NCBI GenBank assembly: GCA_938091085.1
Contig: CALKOC010000046.1
Coordinates: forward strand, 1 to 45,761
Length of the DNA: 45,761 bases
Direction of reading: 5' to 3'
Origin: an uncultured Alphaproteobacteria bacterium
GTDB taxonomy: Bacteria; Pseudomonadota; Alphaproteobacteria; RS24
Positions 8,457 to 16,956 of this stretch are shown in pieces (position 1 is the stretch's first letter; every line of letters starts with the position of its first letter). Below the pieces are notes generated by a model that did no database searches, had not been told where the DNA came from, and saw only the letters and a program-made list of their open reading frames with translations. A program made the translations under genes and the position numbers.

Positions 8457-10103
8457 CTAGTCAACAAAGTCCAGAGCCTGACGGGGCAAAAAGTCTTTGC
8501 CACGAATATGATCAGATATCTTTTCTGCTATCATGATAGTCGGGGCATTTGTATTGCCGCCAATCAGCGTCGGCATGAGTGAAGCATCAACAACGCGTAA
8601 ACCCGTCACCCCATGCACTTGCCCATTTTCATTAGTGACCGACATAGCGTCTGTTCCCATTTTACAAGTCCCGACAGGATGGTAAAGGGTCTCACCAGTT
8701 TCCCTAATCCAAGCATCCAGCGCTTCATCGTCCTCCATATTTACCTCAGGCCCGGGTTTTAACCTATCGGAACGATACGGATCGAATGCCGCCTGTTTAA
8801 AAACCTTATGTATTAGACGGATACCATTTCTTAAATCTCGACGGTCATTTTCAGTTGAAAGGTAATTAGGTCTAATAATCGGCGGGGATTGTGGGTCAGT
8901 ATCCTTCAGTCCGACAGAGCCACGACTTTCGGGGCGACAAATATATACCAGCCCGCTAAAGGCATGCTGAGTGGATGTTTTATCGCCGCGCGCATGGCTA
9001 TCTTCCAGACCCAGCGAGACATAATGCACTTGAATATCGGGGATATCTTTCTCAGGTGCCGATTTGAAAAAAGCGCCGGCTGAACAGGGCGGATAAGAGG
9101 CATCCCCCTTTCCTGCAAGCAAATATTTTATCCCTGCAATAGCCTGAGGTATTGGCCCCACAGATTTGTGCATTGTGATGGGTTGCGGACAGGCAAACTG
9201 ACAAACCACCGCGAGGTGATCCTGCAAATTCTGCCCCACACCCGGCAAATCATGGATGACCGGAATTTCAAAATCTTTCAATGTCTGAACAGCGCCAACA
9301 CCTGAGCGCAAAAGAATTTGCGGCGAGTTAAGGGCCCCAGCCGAGAGAATAATTTCTTTATTAGCCGCAACTGTAAGTTTTTTTCTTTTTTTGATGAGGT
9401 CGACACCAACCGCGCGATTACCCTCAAATACTACTTTATCGACTGTTACGTTGCTGAGGATAGTCAGGTTTTTTCTTTTTAAAGACGGGTGCAGATAAGC
9501 ACGTGCCGCGCTCCACCGACGCGCCCCTTTAATTGTATGTTCGTATCGCGAAAAGCCTTCTTGTTGTTTGCCATTAAAATCCTGTGTCTCAGGAAAACCT
9601 GCTTCAACACCTGCCTGCACAAACACATCCAGCAGGACATCATTTTGACGATCAGATTTTTGAACACTTAGCGGACCATCTTCACCATGATATTCGGTAT
9701 CGCCATTCCCTTTATAAGTTTCTGCACGTTTAAAATACGGGATAACATCTTCATAGCCCCAGCCCTTATTGCCCAGTTGCGACCATAAATTGTAATCTTT
9801 TGCATGACCTCTTGTGTAGATCATTGCATTGATTGATGACGAGCCTCCCCAACCTCTTCCGCGCGGCCAGTAAAGTTGCCGACCATCCATATTAGGATCG
9901 GCTTCTGTCTCGAATCCATAATTATACTTCCCAGCCTCAGGCACTATTTGTGAATAGCCGGCAGGCATATGAATAAAAAGGTTTGTGTCTTTTCCGCCGG
10001 CTTCCAGAACAAGCACTCGACAATCGGGGTCCTCGGTAAGCCTCGCGGCAAGCACACATCCTGCACTACCGGCCCCTACAATGATGTAATCATATTGCTC
10101 CAA
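8457..10103 (-). CDS. GMC family FAD-dependent alcohol/choline dehydrogenase
   Basis: The 548-residue product has the N-terminal FAD-binding motif YIIVGAGSAGCVLA (residues 6-19) with the downstream E of VLEAGG. The GMC signature RGRGWGGSSSINAMIY lies near residue 81-96. H475 (YHPVGTCKMG) and N517 (GGNTNAPTIM) supply the catalytic His/Asn pair. It should oxidise a primary or secondary alcohol with FAD. Close relatives are annotated as choline dehydrogenase, but no betaine aldehyde dehydrogenase or transporter lies nearby, so choline is unproven. It is the first gene of a coupled set with the DsbA-like isomerase and rhomboid gene, 91 bp downstream of the gamma carbonic anhydrase. Confidence 0.92.
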   Translation of the reverse strand: MEQYDYIIVGAGSAGCVLAARLTEDPDCRVLVLEAGGKDTNLFIHMPAGYSQIVPEAGKYNYGFETEADPNMDGRQLYWPRGRGWGGSSSINAMIYTRGHAKDYNLWSQLGNKGWGYEDVIPYFKRAETYKGNGDTEYHGEDGPLSVQKSDRQNDVLLDVFVQAGVEAGFPETQDFNGKQQEGFSRYEHTIKGARRWSAARAYLHPSLKRKNLTILSNVTVDKVVFEGNRAVGVDLIKKRKKLTVAANKEIILSAGALNSPQILLRSGVGAVQTLKDFEIPVIHDLPGVGQNLQDHLAVVCQFACPQPITMHKSVGPIPQAIAGIKYLLAGKGDASYPPCSAGAFFKSAPEKDIPDIQVHYVSLGLEDSHARGDKTSTQHAFSGLVYICRPESRGSVGLKDTDPQSPPIIRPNYLSTENDRRDLRNGIRLIHKVFKQAAFDPYRSDRLKPGPEVNMEDDEALDAWIRETGETLYHPVGTCKMGTDAMSVTNENGQVHGVTGLRVVDASLMPTLIGGNTNAPTIMIAEKISDHIRGKDFLPRQALDFVD

Positions 10104-10194
10104 TTTATCCCCCTCGCTTGCAAATTAAGCAAGCCCCTGAACTTTAAGTCATTATGAAAGATAATGTGAGAAGCGCTCATATCAGGCAAGAGGT

Positions 10195-10728
10195 TTATAT
10201 GTCCAGCTCTTGTAAATCTGATTTGAAACGCCGCCAGTTATCAACATATGACAGAGCTGACAGCCGAATAAAACTAACCGCCTCATCTTCCAATGTCTTA
10301 ACGACCTTACCGGGCGCACCTAAAACCATCGAATTATCAGGTATTTCGACATTTTCAGTAATCAGAGCATGGCTTCCAATGAGACAATTATTACCGATTT
10401 TAGCGCCATTCATCACTGTCGCGCCCATGCCAATAAGTGTGTTATCGCCAATCGTACAACCATGCAAAACGACTTGATGACCAATCACGCTATGACTTCC
10501 AATTGTTAGCGGGTATCCCATATCCGTATGCAGAACACATTTATCCTGAACGTTTGAATTTTCGCCAATGGTGATGGCTTCATTATCTCCGCGAATGACA
10601 ACGCCAAACCAAACGCTGGCATTTTCTTTAAAAACTACCTTACCGATAATCTGAGCATCTGGTGCAGCCCACCAGTTATCACTTTCAGGGTATTCAGGCT
10701 TAGCATCACCCAATGCATAAAGGGTCAT
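10195..10728 (-). CDS. Gamma carbonic anhydrase family protein
   Basis: The 177-residue product is a left-handed beta-helix of hexapeptide repeats with the metal ligands H67 (VLHTD), H84 (GHQVV) and H89 (LHGC) of gamma carbonic anhydrases, and the conserved RGDN at 47-50. Family members bind zinc or iron; many show weak or no hydratase activity, so the reaction is inferred. The gene begins within the stop of DUF3126 (ATGA overlap), and the two sit downstream of cysE, which is also a hexapeptide-repeat protein. This trio is a recurring alphaproteobacterial arrangement. Confidence 0.93.
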   Translation of the reverse strand: MTLYALGDAKPEYPESDNWWAAPDAQIIGKVVFKENASVWFGVVIRGDNEAITIGENSNVQDKCVLHTDMGYPLTIGSHSVIGHQVVLHGCTIGDNTLIGMGATVMNGAKIGNNCLIGSHALITENVEIPDNSMVLGAPGKVVKTLEDEAVSFIRLSALSYVDNWRRFKSDLQELDI

Positions 10729-10964
10729 TCGTCAAAGCCTTCATCACCGGCCAAGCCATCTGACAAATCAAAATCAAGAATTGCCATTGAGAAATTATAG
10801 CTGACCTCACCATCCTCATCATCTTTGGTCAAAGTGGCGATAAATTCTTCATCCATCAGAACTTCAACCATATCCTGACGCGGACTTCTTTTAAGCTCCA
10901 GCACTTCGGTCTTAAACAACTTTCTCAGATAAGCTTCAACTTTGACGATTTCGTCATTATTCAT
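10725..10964 (-). CDS. DUF3126 family small protein
   Basis: The 79-residue acidic protein has the short alpha/beta layout I associate with DUF3126: an N-terminal helix (EIVKVEAYLRKLF), then strands around LELKRSP, MVEVLMDEEFIATL and VSYNFSMAILD. Function is unknown. It lies 18 bp after cysE and overlaps the gamma carbonic anhydrase start by 4 bp, so it is probably translated together with both. The conserved partnership with cysE suggests some role linked to cysteine synthesis, but nothing in the sequence proves that. The start codon is preceded by GGAGAGATAAAT, a good ribosome-binding site. Confidence 0.88.
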   Translation of the reverse strand: MNNDEIVKVEAYLRKLFKTEVLELKRSPRQDMVEVLMDEEFIATLTKDDEDGEVSYNFSMAILDFDLSDGLAGDEGFDE

Positions 10965-10982
10965 ATTTATCTCTCCAAATAC

Positions 10983-11768
10983 TCAAATATCTTTTCCAAA
11001 ATTATGGTCCATCTCACGCGACGGTTCGGGCGTGGTTACCTTGCCAACGACTTTTGCAGGCACACCAACAACAGTCGAATAGGCGGGTACATCAGTCAAA
11101 ACCACACTGCCGCCACCAATCTTGGCACAATCACCGACACGGATATTACCCAGCACTTTCGCCCCGACACTAATCAAAACACCATTGCCGATTTTGGGAT
11201 GCCTGTCGCCTCCCTCTTTCCCGCTACCGCCAAGCGTGACACCATGCAACATGGATACATCATTACCGATAACTGCCGTCTCACCAATAACAACGCCGGT
11301 AGCATGATCAATCATAATACCTTTGCCGATTTTGGCTGACGGGTGAATATCCGCGCCAAAAAGCTCAGATGCCCGACTTTGCAGATATAATGCTGTTCCT
11401 GAGTGACCCGTTATCATGAGATGATGGGCCGCGCGATATGTTTGCAGAGACAAAAACCCTTTAAAAAATAAAAGTGGCGCGAAATAAGTTGTACAGGCCG
11501 GGTCACGATCATAGACCGCCACAATATCTTCTTCAATTGAAGCAATAATAGCTTCATCGGCATTATAAGCGTCCGAAAGAATAGTGTAGATTTCATCTCT
11601 TGAAATATATTCATTGGCAAATTTGGTTGCCAGATTAAAAGCCACCGAGTCAGCAAGAGACTGCCGTTCCAAAACAACTGTTTGAAGAAAAGTTTCCATG
11701 ACCGGCTCTGAAGCAATTACATCTTCCACCTGCTGTCGGATTACTTCCCAGATACCCTCGCCCGCCAT
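10983..11768 (-). CDS. cysE: Serine O-acetyltransferase
   Basis: CysE transfers acetyl from acetyl-CoA to serine, giving O-acetylserine for cysteine synthesis. The 261-residue product has the N-terminal helical domain (about 1-140), with the conserved DPACTTYFAPLLFFKGF. A C-terminal hexapeptide beta-helix follows, holding D155-H156 in IDHATGVVIGET and the later LHGVTLGG block; these His and Asp residues form the catalytic site in the family. It ends with a flexible tail, REMDHNFGKDI, whose terminal Ile is the residue by which CysE tails usually enter the active site of the cysteine synthase CysK. Divergent from the M20 peptidase across a 137 bp A+T-rich spacer. Confidence 0.96.
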   Translation of the reverse strand: MAGEGIWEVIRQQVEDVIASEPVMETFLQTVVLERQSLADSVAFNLATKFANEYISRDEIYTILSDAYNADEAIIASIEEDIVAVYDRDPACTTYFAPLLFFKGFLSLQTYRAAHHLMITGHSGTALYLQSRASELFGADIHPSAKIGKGIMIDHATGVVIGETAVIGNDVSMLHGVTLGGSGKEGGDRHPKIGNGVLISVGAKVLGNIRVGDCAKIGGGSVVLTDVPAYSTVVGVPAKVVGKVTTPEPSREMDHNFGKDI

Positions 11769-11794
11769 TTTTTATTCCCTAGCTATCTTCGTAT

Positions 11795-11842
11795 ATAAGT
11801 ATAGTTGTATTCATAAGTATAATCGTTTTTCGTTGCATGCAA
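11795..11842. promoter_or_regulatory. Candidate divergent promoter/operator region of cysE and the M20 gene
   Basis: ATAAGTATA occurs twice, at 11795-11803 and 11813-11821, 18 bp apart. On the minus strand each copy reads TATACTTAT, a -10-like sequence for cysE. On the plus strand TATAAT is found at 11818-11823. A perfect 10 bp palindrome, TTGCATGCAA, follows at 11833-11842. No convincing -35 element accompanies the -10 sequences, so a bound regulator is possible. Confidence 0.35.
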
Positions 11843-11905
11843 GCATAGGAAGATATGATTGCTCCATCCTAAGGTAATGCTTAGCATGTGATAAAGGAGA
11901 GGCTG

Positions 11906-13168
11906 ATGCAGGTGCAGGAGTTAAAACAAATCGTCATTGAAGTGATAGACGACATGGCGACTGATCTCATTAAGGTCAGCAGAGATATTCACGCTCGACC
12001 GGAACTCGCCTTTGAAGAGTTTTATGCTGCCGACCGCTTATGCACTATGGTTGAAGATAATGGCCTTGATATAACGCGCAACGCTTTTGGCCTTGAAACA
12101 GCTTTTGTTTCGTCTTTCGGCACTCAGGACGCTCACGATTGCGAGGTCGCTATAATCTCCGAATATGACGCCCTTCCCGGTATTGGTCATGCCTGCGGAC
12201 ATAACATTATCGCCGCAGCAGGATTAGGCGCAACACTCGCACTTTCTAAACTCAACGGAAAACTTCCGGGTCGGGTTCGCTATCTCGGAACGCCAGCAGA
12301 AGAAAAAGGCGGCGGTAAAGAATATATGGCCCAAAAAGGGGCTTTTGAGGGACTTGATGCTGCTATGATGGTTCACCCTGCAGGCGTTAATTTGCTTACA
12401 ATGCCAAGCCTTGCGATGACAGAAGTCAATGTGGTCTATCACGGCAAAAACGCCCATGCCGCAGGGTCACCCCATGAAGGCATTAACGCACTGGATGCCC
12501 TAGTTTCGGCCTACCAATCACTCGCACAATTACGTCAGCATATTAAATCATCTGAACGAATTCACGGAATCTTCACCGATGCAGGGCAAGCCCCTAATAT
12601 TGTTCCGGATCGCGCCGCAGGAACTTTTTATGTCCGCGCATCGGACGGAACGGAACTTGCGGATTTAAAAAAACGCGTCGAAAACTGTTTGCAAGCTGGC
12701 GCAATAGCAACCGGCTGCACAGCAGAAATCAATTGGGCGAAAGTGGATTATCTTGAGATAAAAAATTCATGGGATATGGCTGAAGCCTATCGTCAAAACG
12801 CTAAAACTCTCGGACGAGATTTTTTTCCGATAGATATGATACCCACCAATGCCGCCGGATCGACAGATATGGGAAATGTCAGCCACCGCGTACCGTCCAT
12901 TCATCCAATGATTGCTTGCGCGCCACCCGAAGTTGTCATTCATAATCCTGAATTTGCCCATTATGCGGGGTCAGAAACCGGTGATTTAGCCGTGCTGGAT
13001 GGCGCCAAATCCATGGCAATGACAACTCTAGATTTCATGATGGATGCAGATTTGCGCCAAAAAGCAAAAGACAGCTTTAATGAAACCGGCGATACCTCCA
13101 AAATGTCTGTCCAGAGCGCATGGCGCGAGGAAGGTATTGCTCATCTGGGCGGGTGCGGATGCAGTTAA
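11906..13168 (+). CDS. M20 family metallopeptidase / amidohydrolase
   Basis: The 420-residue product belongs to the M20 aminoacylase/AbgB-like branch. It has SEYDALPGIGHACGH (residues 85-99, with the C97/H99 metal region), the catalytic acid pair in GTPAEEKGGG (E132, E133), MMVHPAG with H157, and the dimerisation domain with NAHAAGSPHEGINALDA. It probably removes an acyl or aminobenzoyl group from an amino acid; AbgB and PM20D2-type dipeptidases are the closest idea. An in-frame GTG lies 18 bp upstream, but AAGGAG 6 nt before the ATG at 11906 decides the start. The C-terminus is an odd HLGGCGCS tail with two cysteines. It is apparently a single-gene transcript. Confidence 0.9.
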   Translation: MQVQELKQIVIEVIDDMATDLIKVSRDIHARPELAFEEFYAADRLCTMVEDNGLDITRNAFGLETAFVSSFGTQDAHDCEVAIISEYDALPGIGHACGHNIIAAAGLGATLALSKLNGKLPGRVRYLGTPAEEKGGGKEYMAQKGAFEGLDAAMMVHPAGVNLLTMPSLAMTEVNVVYHGKNAHAAGSPHEGINALDALVSAYQSLAQLRQHIKSSERIHGIFTDAGQAPNIVPDRAAGTFYVRASDGTELADLKKRVENCLQAGAIATGCTAEINWAKVDYLEIKNSWDMAEAYRQNAKTLGRDFFPIDMIPTNAAGSTDMGNVSHRVPSIHPMIACAPPEVVIHNPEFAHYAGSETGDLAVLDGAKSMAMTTLDFMMDADLRQKAKDSFNETGDTSKMSVQSAWREEGIAHLGGCGCS

Positions 13169-13223
13169 GACACACTCACTCTAAAGACCGCAACACTTGC
13201 ATTACAAGCGCTACATAGTTTGC

Positions 13224-13256
13224 AAGACGTTTAAAAGACGTTTAAAAGAAACTTAA
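13224..13256 (+). repeat. 11 bp tandem repeat, three units, in the spacer before the zf-CHCC gene
   Basis: Two exact copies of AAGACGTTTAA are followed by a variant, AAGAAACTTAA, all in register with no gap. The block is immediately upstream of the palindrome at 13258-13270. One unit is about one helical turn. Confidence 0.75.
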
Positions 13257-13257
13257 G

Positions 13258-13270
13258 TGTAACAGTTACA
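13258..13270. promoter_or_regulatory. Candidate operator: perfect inverted repeat TGTAAC-A-GTTACA
   Basis: A perfect 6+6 bp inverted repeat with one central base lies 78 bp before the zf-CHCC gene start and directly after an 11 bp tandem repeat. Such short symmetric sites are typical for GntR or TetR family regulators, but no regulator gene is adjacent. Confidence 0.35.
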
Positions 13271-13347
13271 TTCAGAAACAGATTTAGATCCATCCCCTCG
13301 TGTTTTCTGGATGTTAGAATAATACCCCAATGGGTGAGGCAAGCAAT

Positions 13348-13593
13348 ATGGCTGATAAATTAACTCCAAAATTCAAAAATGATCAGGGCGTCAAAGAAAT
13401 TACAATTGGTGTTCGCGAATTTGAATGTATCGGCTCTTCTGCTCCTTATGACCATCCTCATATTTTTTTAGATATGGGCCAAGATGCCAATATCATTTGT
13501 CCATATTGCTCAACAGTTTATAAATATGACCCCTCTCTTAATGCCCTAGAGACAGTGCCTGAAGGGTGCGCGCTAGAAACCGAAAGCGTCTGA
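13348..13593 (+). CDS. zf-CHCC domain small zinc-finger protein
   Basis: The 81-residue product carries the zf-CHCC motif also present in the mitochondrial complex I subunit NDUFS6: C28 (FECIG), a His in DHPHIFLDMG, and the pair C-P-Y-C in IICPYCSTVYK. It should bind one zinc ion. Alphaproteobacterial members are small stand-alone proteins; some have been found with respiratory complex I, so an accessory role there is plausible but not shown here. GAGG 8 nt upstream favours the ATG at 13348 over one 18 bp earlier. The alpha/beta hydrolase gene follows after 16 bp. Confidence 0.88.
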   Translation: MADKLTPKFKNDQGVKEITIGVREFECIGSSAPYDHPHIFLDMGQDANIICPYCSTVYKYDPSLNALETVPEGCALETESV

Positions 13594-13609
13594 ATACCAA
13601 GGTAATACC

Positions 13610-14596
13610 GTGAAAAAATATATTCTCAAGATACTTGGCCTTTTCACAGCTGGGCTTTTTAGCCTTCTCGTAATCGGTTTTTTTATCTCAGGGTTTTTTG
13701 TTGTTTCCGACCTGCCGCGTTCAGAGGTAGCTGACAAATATAGTAATCAGCACTCAATGTTTATCACTCTTGAAAATGGCAGCACTGTTCATATTCGCGA
13801 TGAAGGCAACCGCGATGGCGAGGTGCTGGTTTTAATGCATGGCTTTGGCATGTCTTTACATGTTTGGGAAAAATGGGTGGCTGAGTTGGGTGATACGTAT
13901 CGGCTGATTAGTTTTGACTGGCCGGGGCATGGCCTCTCAACGCCCGTTCGGGACAATAATTATAATAATTACAATTTAAAAGCGCAGACAAATTATCTGG
14001 TAGATGTTTTGGACTGGATGAATATCGACAAATCCGTGCTTATTGGTCACGATATAGGTGGCGCTGTTGCCATGAATTATGTCGTTGATAACCCCGAAAA
14101 AGTTCAAGCTCTTGTGCTAATCGGGGCATTAGGTCTTAAGATAGACAGATCAGATGAAGCCCCTCGCATTTTGAAACTGACAAAATATCCTCTCATGTCC
14201 ACTGCCCTTCGCTACATCACGCCCTATGAAACCATGAAAAACGCAGTCATTAGAAGTTATGGATCCGAAGCTTTTGTAAATAAAGAGCTAGTTGACAGAT
14301 ATTACGAGTTAATGCTGAACAGCACCAACAGAGAAGTTTACATTAAGCAGATTAAACAAATGTATTTAGATGAACCGCTTGATGCACGCATTGGTCGGTT
14401 AAATCACCCGACATTATTAATCTGGGGAGAAGAAGATAAAATGGTAGACCTGAAATATGCTAAAAGGCTCAGATCTATAATTTTGTCTGCCCGTTTAGTA
14501 AGTTATCAAGGGGTCGGACACATTCCAATGGATGTGCTTCCAAAAGTCACAGCAAAAGACTTAACTAATTTTCTTAACAGTGAAGTTTTTCAATAA
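13610..14596 (+). CDS. Membrane-anchored alpha/beta hydrolase with Asp at the nucleophile position
   Basis: The 328-residue protein begins with a strong membrane segment (about residues 7-33), so the hydrolase domain probably faces the periplasm. The fold is clear: HGFG oxyanion loop (77-80), DWPGHG (103-108), the nucleophile elbow VLIGHDIGG (143-151), LLIWGEED (269-276) with acid D276, and GVGH with H304. At the elbow the expected Ser is D148. Asp is the nucleophile in epoxide hydrolases and haloalkane or fluoroacetate dehalogenases, so such a reaction is possible. The HGFG loop and lid look more like esterase-type members, so I leave the substrate open. The start is GTG with AAGG a few bases before. 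Confidence 0.88.
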   Translation: MKKYILKILGLFTAGLFSLLVIGFFISGFFVVSDLPRSEVADKYSNQHSMFITLENGSTVHIRDEGNRDGEVLVLMHGFGMSLHVWEKWVAELGDTYRLISFDWPGHGLSTPVRDNNYNNYNLKAQTNYLVDVLDWMNIDKSVLIGHDIGGAVAMNYVVDNPEKVQALVLIGALGLKIDRSDEAPRILKLTKYPLMSTALRYITPYETMKNAVIRSYGSEAFVNKELVDRYYELMLNSTNREVYIKQIKQMYLDEPLDARIGRLNHPTLLIWGEEDKMVDLKYAKRLRSIILSARLVSYQGVGHIPMDVLPKVTAKDLTNFLNSEVFQ

Positions 14597-14618
14597 TCTA
14601 TACTATCTTATCATCAGA

Positions 14619-14642
14619 GCTTTAATAAAAGCCTATTTTTTT
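14619..14642 (+). terminator. Weak rho-independent terminator after the hydrolase gene
   Basis: GCTTT (14619-14623) and AAAGC (14628-14632) form a 5 bp stem with an AATA loop. Seven T follow at 14636-14642. The stem is short and A/T-rich, so termination may be partial. mmsA begins 17 bp later. Confidence 0.4.
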
Positions 14643-14658
14643 CTAGGAGAGGACTACC

Positions 14659-16155
14659 ATGCGCACCGTACCCCATTTCATTTCCGGCAAAACCGTTGAA
14701 GGGCAATCAGGTCGCTTCGGGGATATCTACAACCCCAGCACCGGAGAGGTTCAAGCGCAAGTTCAGCTTGCTACACAGGACGAAATGTCAGATGCCGTGG
14801 CAGTAGCTGTAGCTGCACAACAAGGCTGGAGCGCAACCAACCCACAAAGACGCGCTCGTGTGTTGTTCAAATTTAAAGAACTGCTGGAAGCCAATATGGA
14901 AGAACTGGCAGCCATGCTGTCATCGGAGCATGGCAAGGTGATTGCCGACTCTAAAGGCGACATCCAGCGCGGTCTTGAAGTTATTGAATTTGCTTGCGGT
15001 ATCCCGCATCTACTCAAAGGTGAATATACTGAAGGCGCAGGCCCCGGCATTGATGTCTTTTCCGTTCGCCAGCCGCTTGGTGTTGTTGCGGGGATCACGC
15101 CATTCAACTTTCCTGCGATGATACCCATGTGGATGTTCGGTGTGGCGATTGCATGCGGTAACGCCTTTATCCTGAAGCCTTCAGAGAAAGACCCTTCTGT
15201 GCCTCTCAGACTAGCCGAACTTATGACAGAAGCTGGACTACCTGACGGTGTTTTGAATGTTGTTCATGGAGATAAAACTGCCGTGGATGCTATTTTGACC
15301 AACCCCGATATTAAAGCGGTCAGCTTTGTCGGCTCCTCGGATATTGCTCATTATGTTTACTCAAACGGTACAGCAAATGGTAAGCGCGTTCAGGCCATGG
15401 GCGGGGCGAAAAACCATGGCATTATTATGCCGGATGCCGATATGGATCAGGTTATTGCTGACTTTTCAGGTGCGGCTTATGGCTCTGCGGGCGAACGTTG
15501 CATGGCACTTCCTGTGGCTGTGCCTGTCGGCAAAGATACGGCAGATGAATTTGTCTCACGCATGAAAGAAGAAGTCGGGAAGCTTAAAATCGGTATCTCA
15601 ACTGACGCAGAAGCGCATTATGGGCCTGTGGTCTCATCTGCGCATCGTGAAAAAATCGAAAGCTACATTCAAATGGGTGTTGACGAAGGTGCTGACCTGA
15701 TTGTTGACGGGCGCGGGCATTCTCTGCAAGGCCATGAGAATGGGTTCTTTATCGGTCCAACACTTTTCGACAATGTGAAACCGGAAATGCAAAGCTACCA
15801 AGAAGAGATTTTTGGCCCTGTGCTTCAAGTGGTGCGCGCTGAAAACCTCGAAGAAGCCGCTAGCCTGCCAAGCCGCCACCAATATGGTAATGGCGTGGCG
15901 ATTTTCACCCGTAATGGTCTGGCAGCGCGAGAGTTCGCATCCAAAGTTAATGTCGGTATGGTTGGGATTAATGTCCCAATTCCAGTTCCGGTTGCCTATC
16001 ACAGTTTTGGTGGGTGGAAGCGCTCTGCCTTTGGTGATGTGAATCAGCATGGTACTGAAGGCGTAAGGTTTTACACGAAAGTAAAAACCATGACACAACG
16101 CTGGCCATCCGGCGATGTTGACGACCAGTCATTTATCATTCCAACAATGCAATAG
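14659..16155 (+). CDS. mmsA: Methylmalonate-semialdehyde dehydrogenase (CoA-acylating)
   Basis: MmsA converts methylmalonate semialdehyde to propionyl-CoA with NAD+ and CoA, releasing CO2; it ends the valine pathway. The 498-residue product has the aldehyde dehydrogenase fold, with catalytic C281 in SAGERCMALPVAV and the FGPVLQVV block. The MmsA-specific stretch NVPIPVPVAYHSFGGWKRS and the C-terminal TVKTMTQRWP-type ending (KTMTQRWPSG) identify it. The general aldehyde dehydrogenase Glu is absent from the usual place, as is normal in this CoA-dependent branch. AGGAGAGG precedes the start. It heads the five-gene valine operon, with 17 bp to the next gene. Confidence 0.96.
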   Translation: MRTVPHFISGKTVEGQSGRFGDIYNPSTGEVQAQVQLATQDEMSDAVAVAVAAQQGWSATNPQRRARVLFKFKELLEANMEELAAMLSSEHGKVIADSKGDIQRGLEVIEFACGIPHLLKGEYTEGAGPGIDVFSVRQPLGVVAGITPFNFPAMIPMWMFGVAIACGNAFILKPSEKDPSVPLRLAELMTEAGLPDGVLNVVHGDKTAVDAILTNPDIKAVSFVGSSDIAHYVYSNGTANGKRVQAMGGAKNHGIIMPDADMDQVIADFSGAAYGSAGERCMALPVAVPVGKDTADEFVSRMKEEVGKLKIGISTDAEAHYGPVVSSAHREKIESYIQMGVDEGADLIVDGRGHSLQGHENGFFIGPTLFDNVKPEMQSYQEEIFGPVLQVVRAENLEEAASLPSRHQYGNGVAIFTRNGLAAREFASKVNVGMVGINVPIPVPVAYHSFGGWKRSAFGDVNQHGTEGVRFYTKVKTMTQRWPSGDVDDQSFIIPTMQ

Positions 16156-16172
16156 CGCAAAAAGAGGCTTAC

Positions 16173-16949
16173 ATGGCAGACTTTCAAACACTGACTTTCG
16201 AACAAAAAGGCCGCATTGCTGAGGTAACGCTTAATCGCCCGGACAGCCTAAACGCCCTGAATAGCGAAGTCATGGCCGAGGTTGCCGAGGTCTTTGAGAC
16301 CATCGACAAAACTGATGGCATTGCTGTGAGCATTCTGACCGGCGCAGGCAGAGCTTTCGCCGCTGGTGCGGATATTAAAGAAATGCAGCCCAAAAGCTTT
16401 AACGATATGTTTGAGCTTAATTTCTTCGCAGGTTGGGACAGATTTGCGGCATGCCGTAAGCCTGTAATTGCGGCGGTTAATGGCTTCGCACTTGGCGGCG
16501 GCTGCGAATTGGCACTTATGTGCGATATTGTGCTCGTTTCCGACAAGGCCAAATTTGGTCAGCCTGAAATTAAACTTGGTGTAACCCCCGGTATGGGCGG
16601 GTCTCAACGCCTTACAAAAGCTGTCGGTAAAGCCAAAGCTATGGACATGATTCTCACAGGCCGCATGGTCGAGGCTGATGAGGCAGAGCAATGCGGCATG
16701 GCAAGTCGTGTCGTGCCACATGATGACTTGATGAGTGTTGCGACTGAAGTTGCTAGCACTATTGCCTCTTATTCCATTCCCTCACTCATGGCAGCGAAGG
16801 AAATGGTCGCTGCTTCGCTGGAGCTTTCTACCGCCGAGGGTATCCGTTTTGAGCGTCGCCTGTTCCATGCACTTTTCTCTACCGAAGATCAAAAAGAAGG
16901 CATGCAAGCCTTTATTGATAAACGCGACCCCGATTTCAAAGACAAGTAA
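16173..16949 (+). CDS. Enoyl-CoA hydratase
   Basis: The 258-residue protein is a crotonase-fold hydratase. E112 in LGGGCELALMCD and E132 in FGQPEIKLGVTPG correspond to the two catalytic Glu residues of rat mitochondrial hydratase (E144 and E164, same spacing). AGADIKEM (65-71) supplies an oxyanion-hole NH. In this context its substrate should be methacrylyl-CoA, giving 3-hydroxyisobutyryl-CoA, but enzymes of this type also hydrate other short enoyl-CoAs. It is between mmsA (17 bp) and the isobutyryl-CoA dehydrogenase (36 bp, with a duplicated ribosome-binding site). Confidence 0.93.
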   Translation: MADFQTLTFEQKGRIAEVTLNRPDSLNALNSEVMAEVAEVFETIDKTDGIAVSILTGAGRAFAAGADIKEMQPKSFNDMFELNFFAGWDRFAACRKPVIAAVNGFALGGGCELALMCDIVLVSDKAKFGQPEIKLGVTPGMGGSQRLTKAVGKAKAMDMILTGRMVEADEAEQCGMASRVVPHDDLMSVATEVASTIASYSIPSLMAAKEMVAASLELSTAEGIRFERRLFHALFSTEDQKEGMQAFIDKRDPDFKDK

Positions 16950-16956
16950 GCCAGAA

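Noticed and set aside
8457-10103. Naming the GMC enzyme betA (choline dehydrogenase)
   Set aside because: Motifs are common to the whole GMC family, and no betB, betI or choline transporter is nearby.
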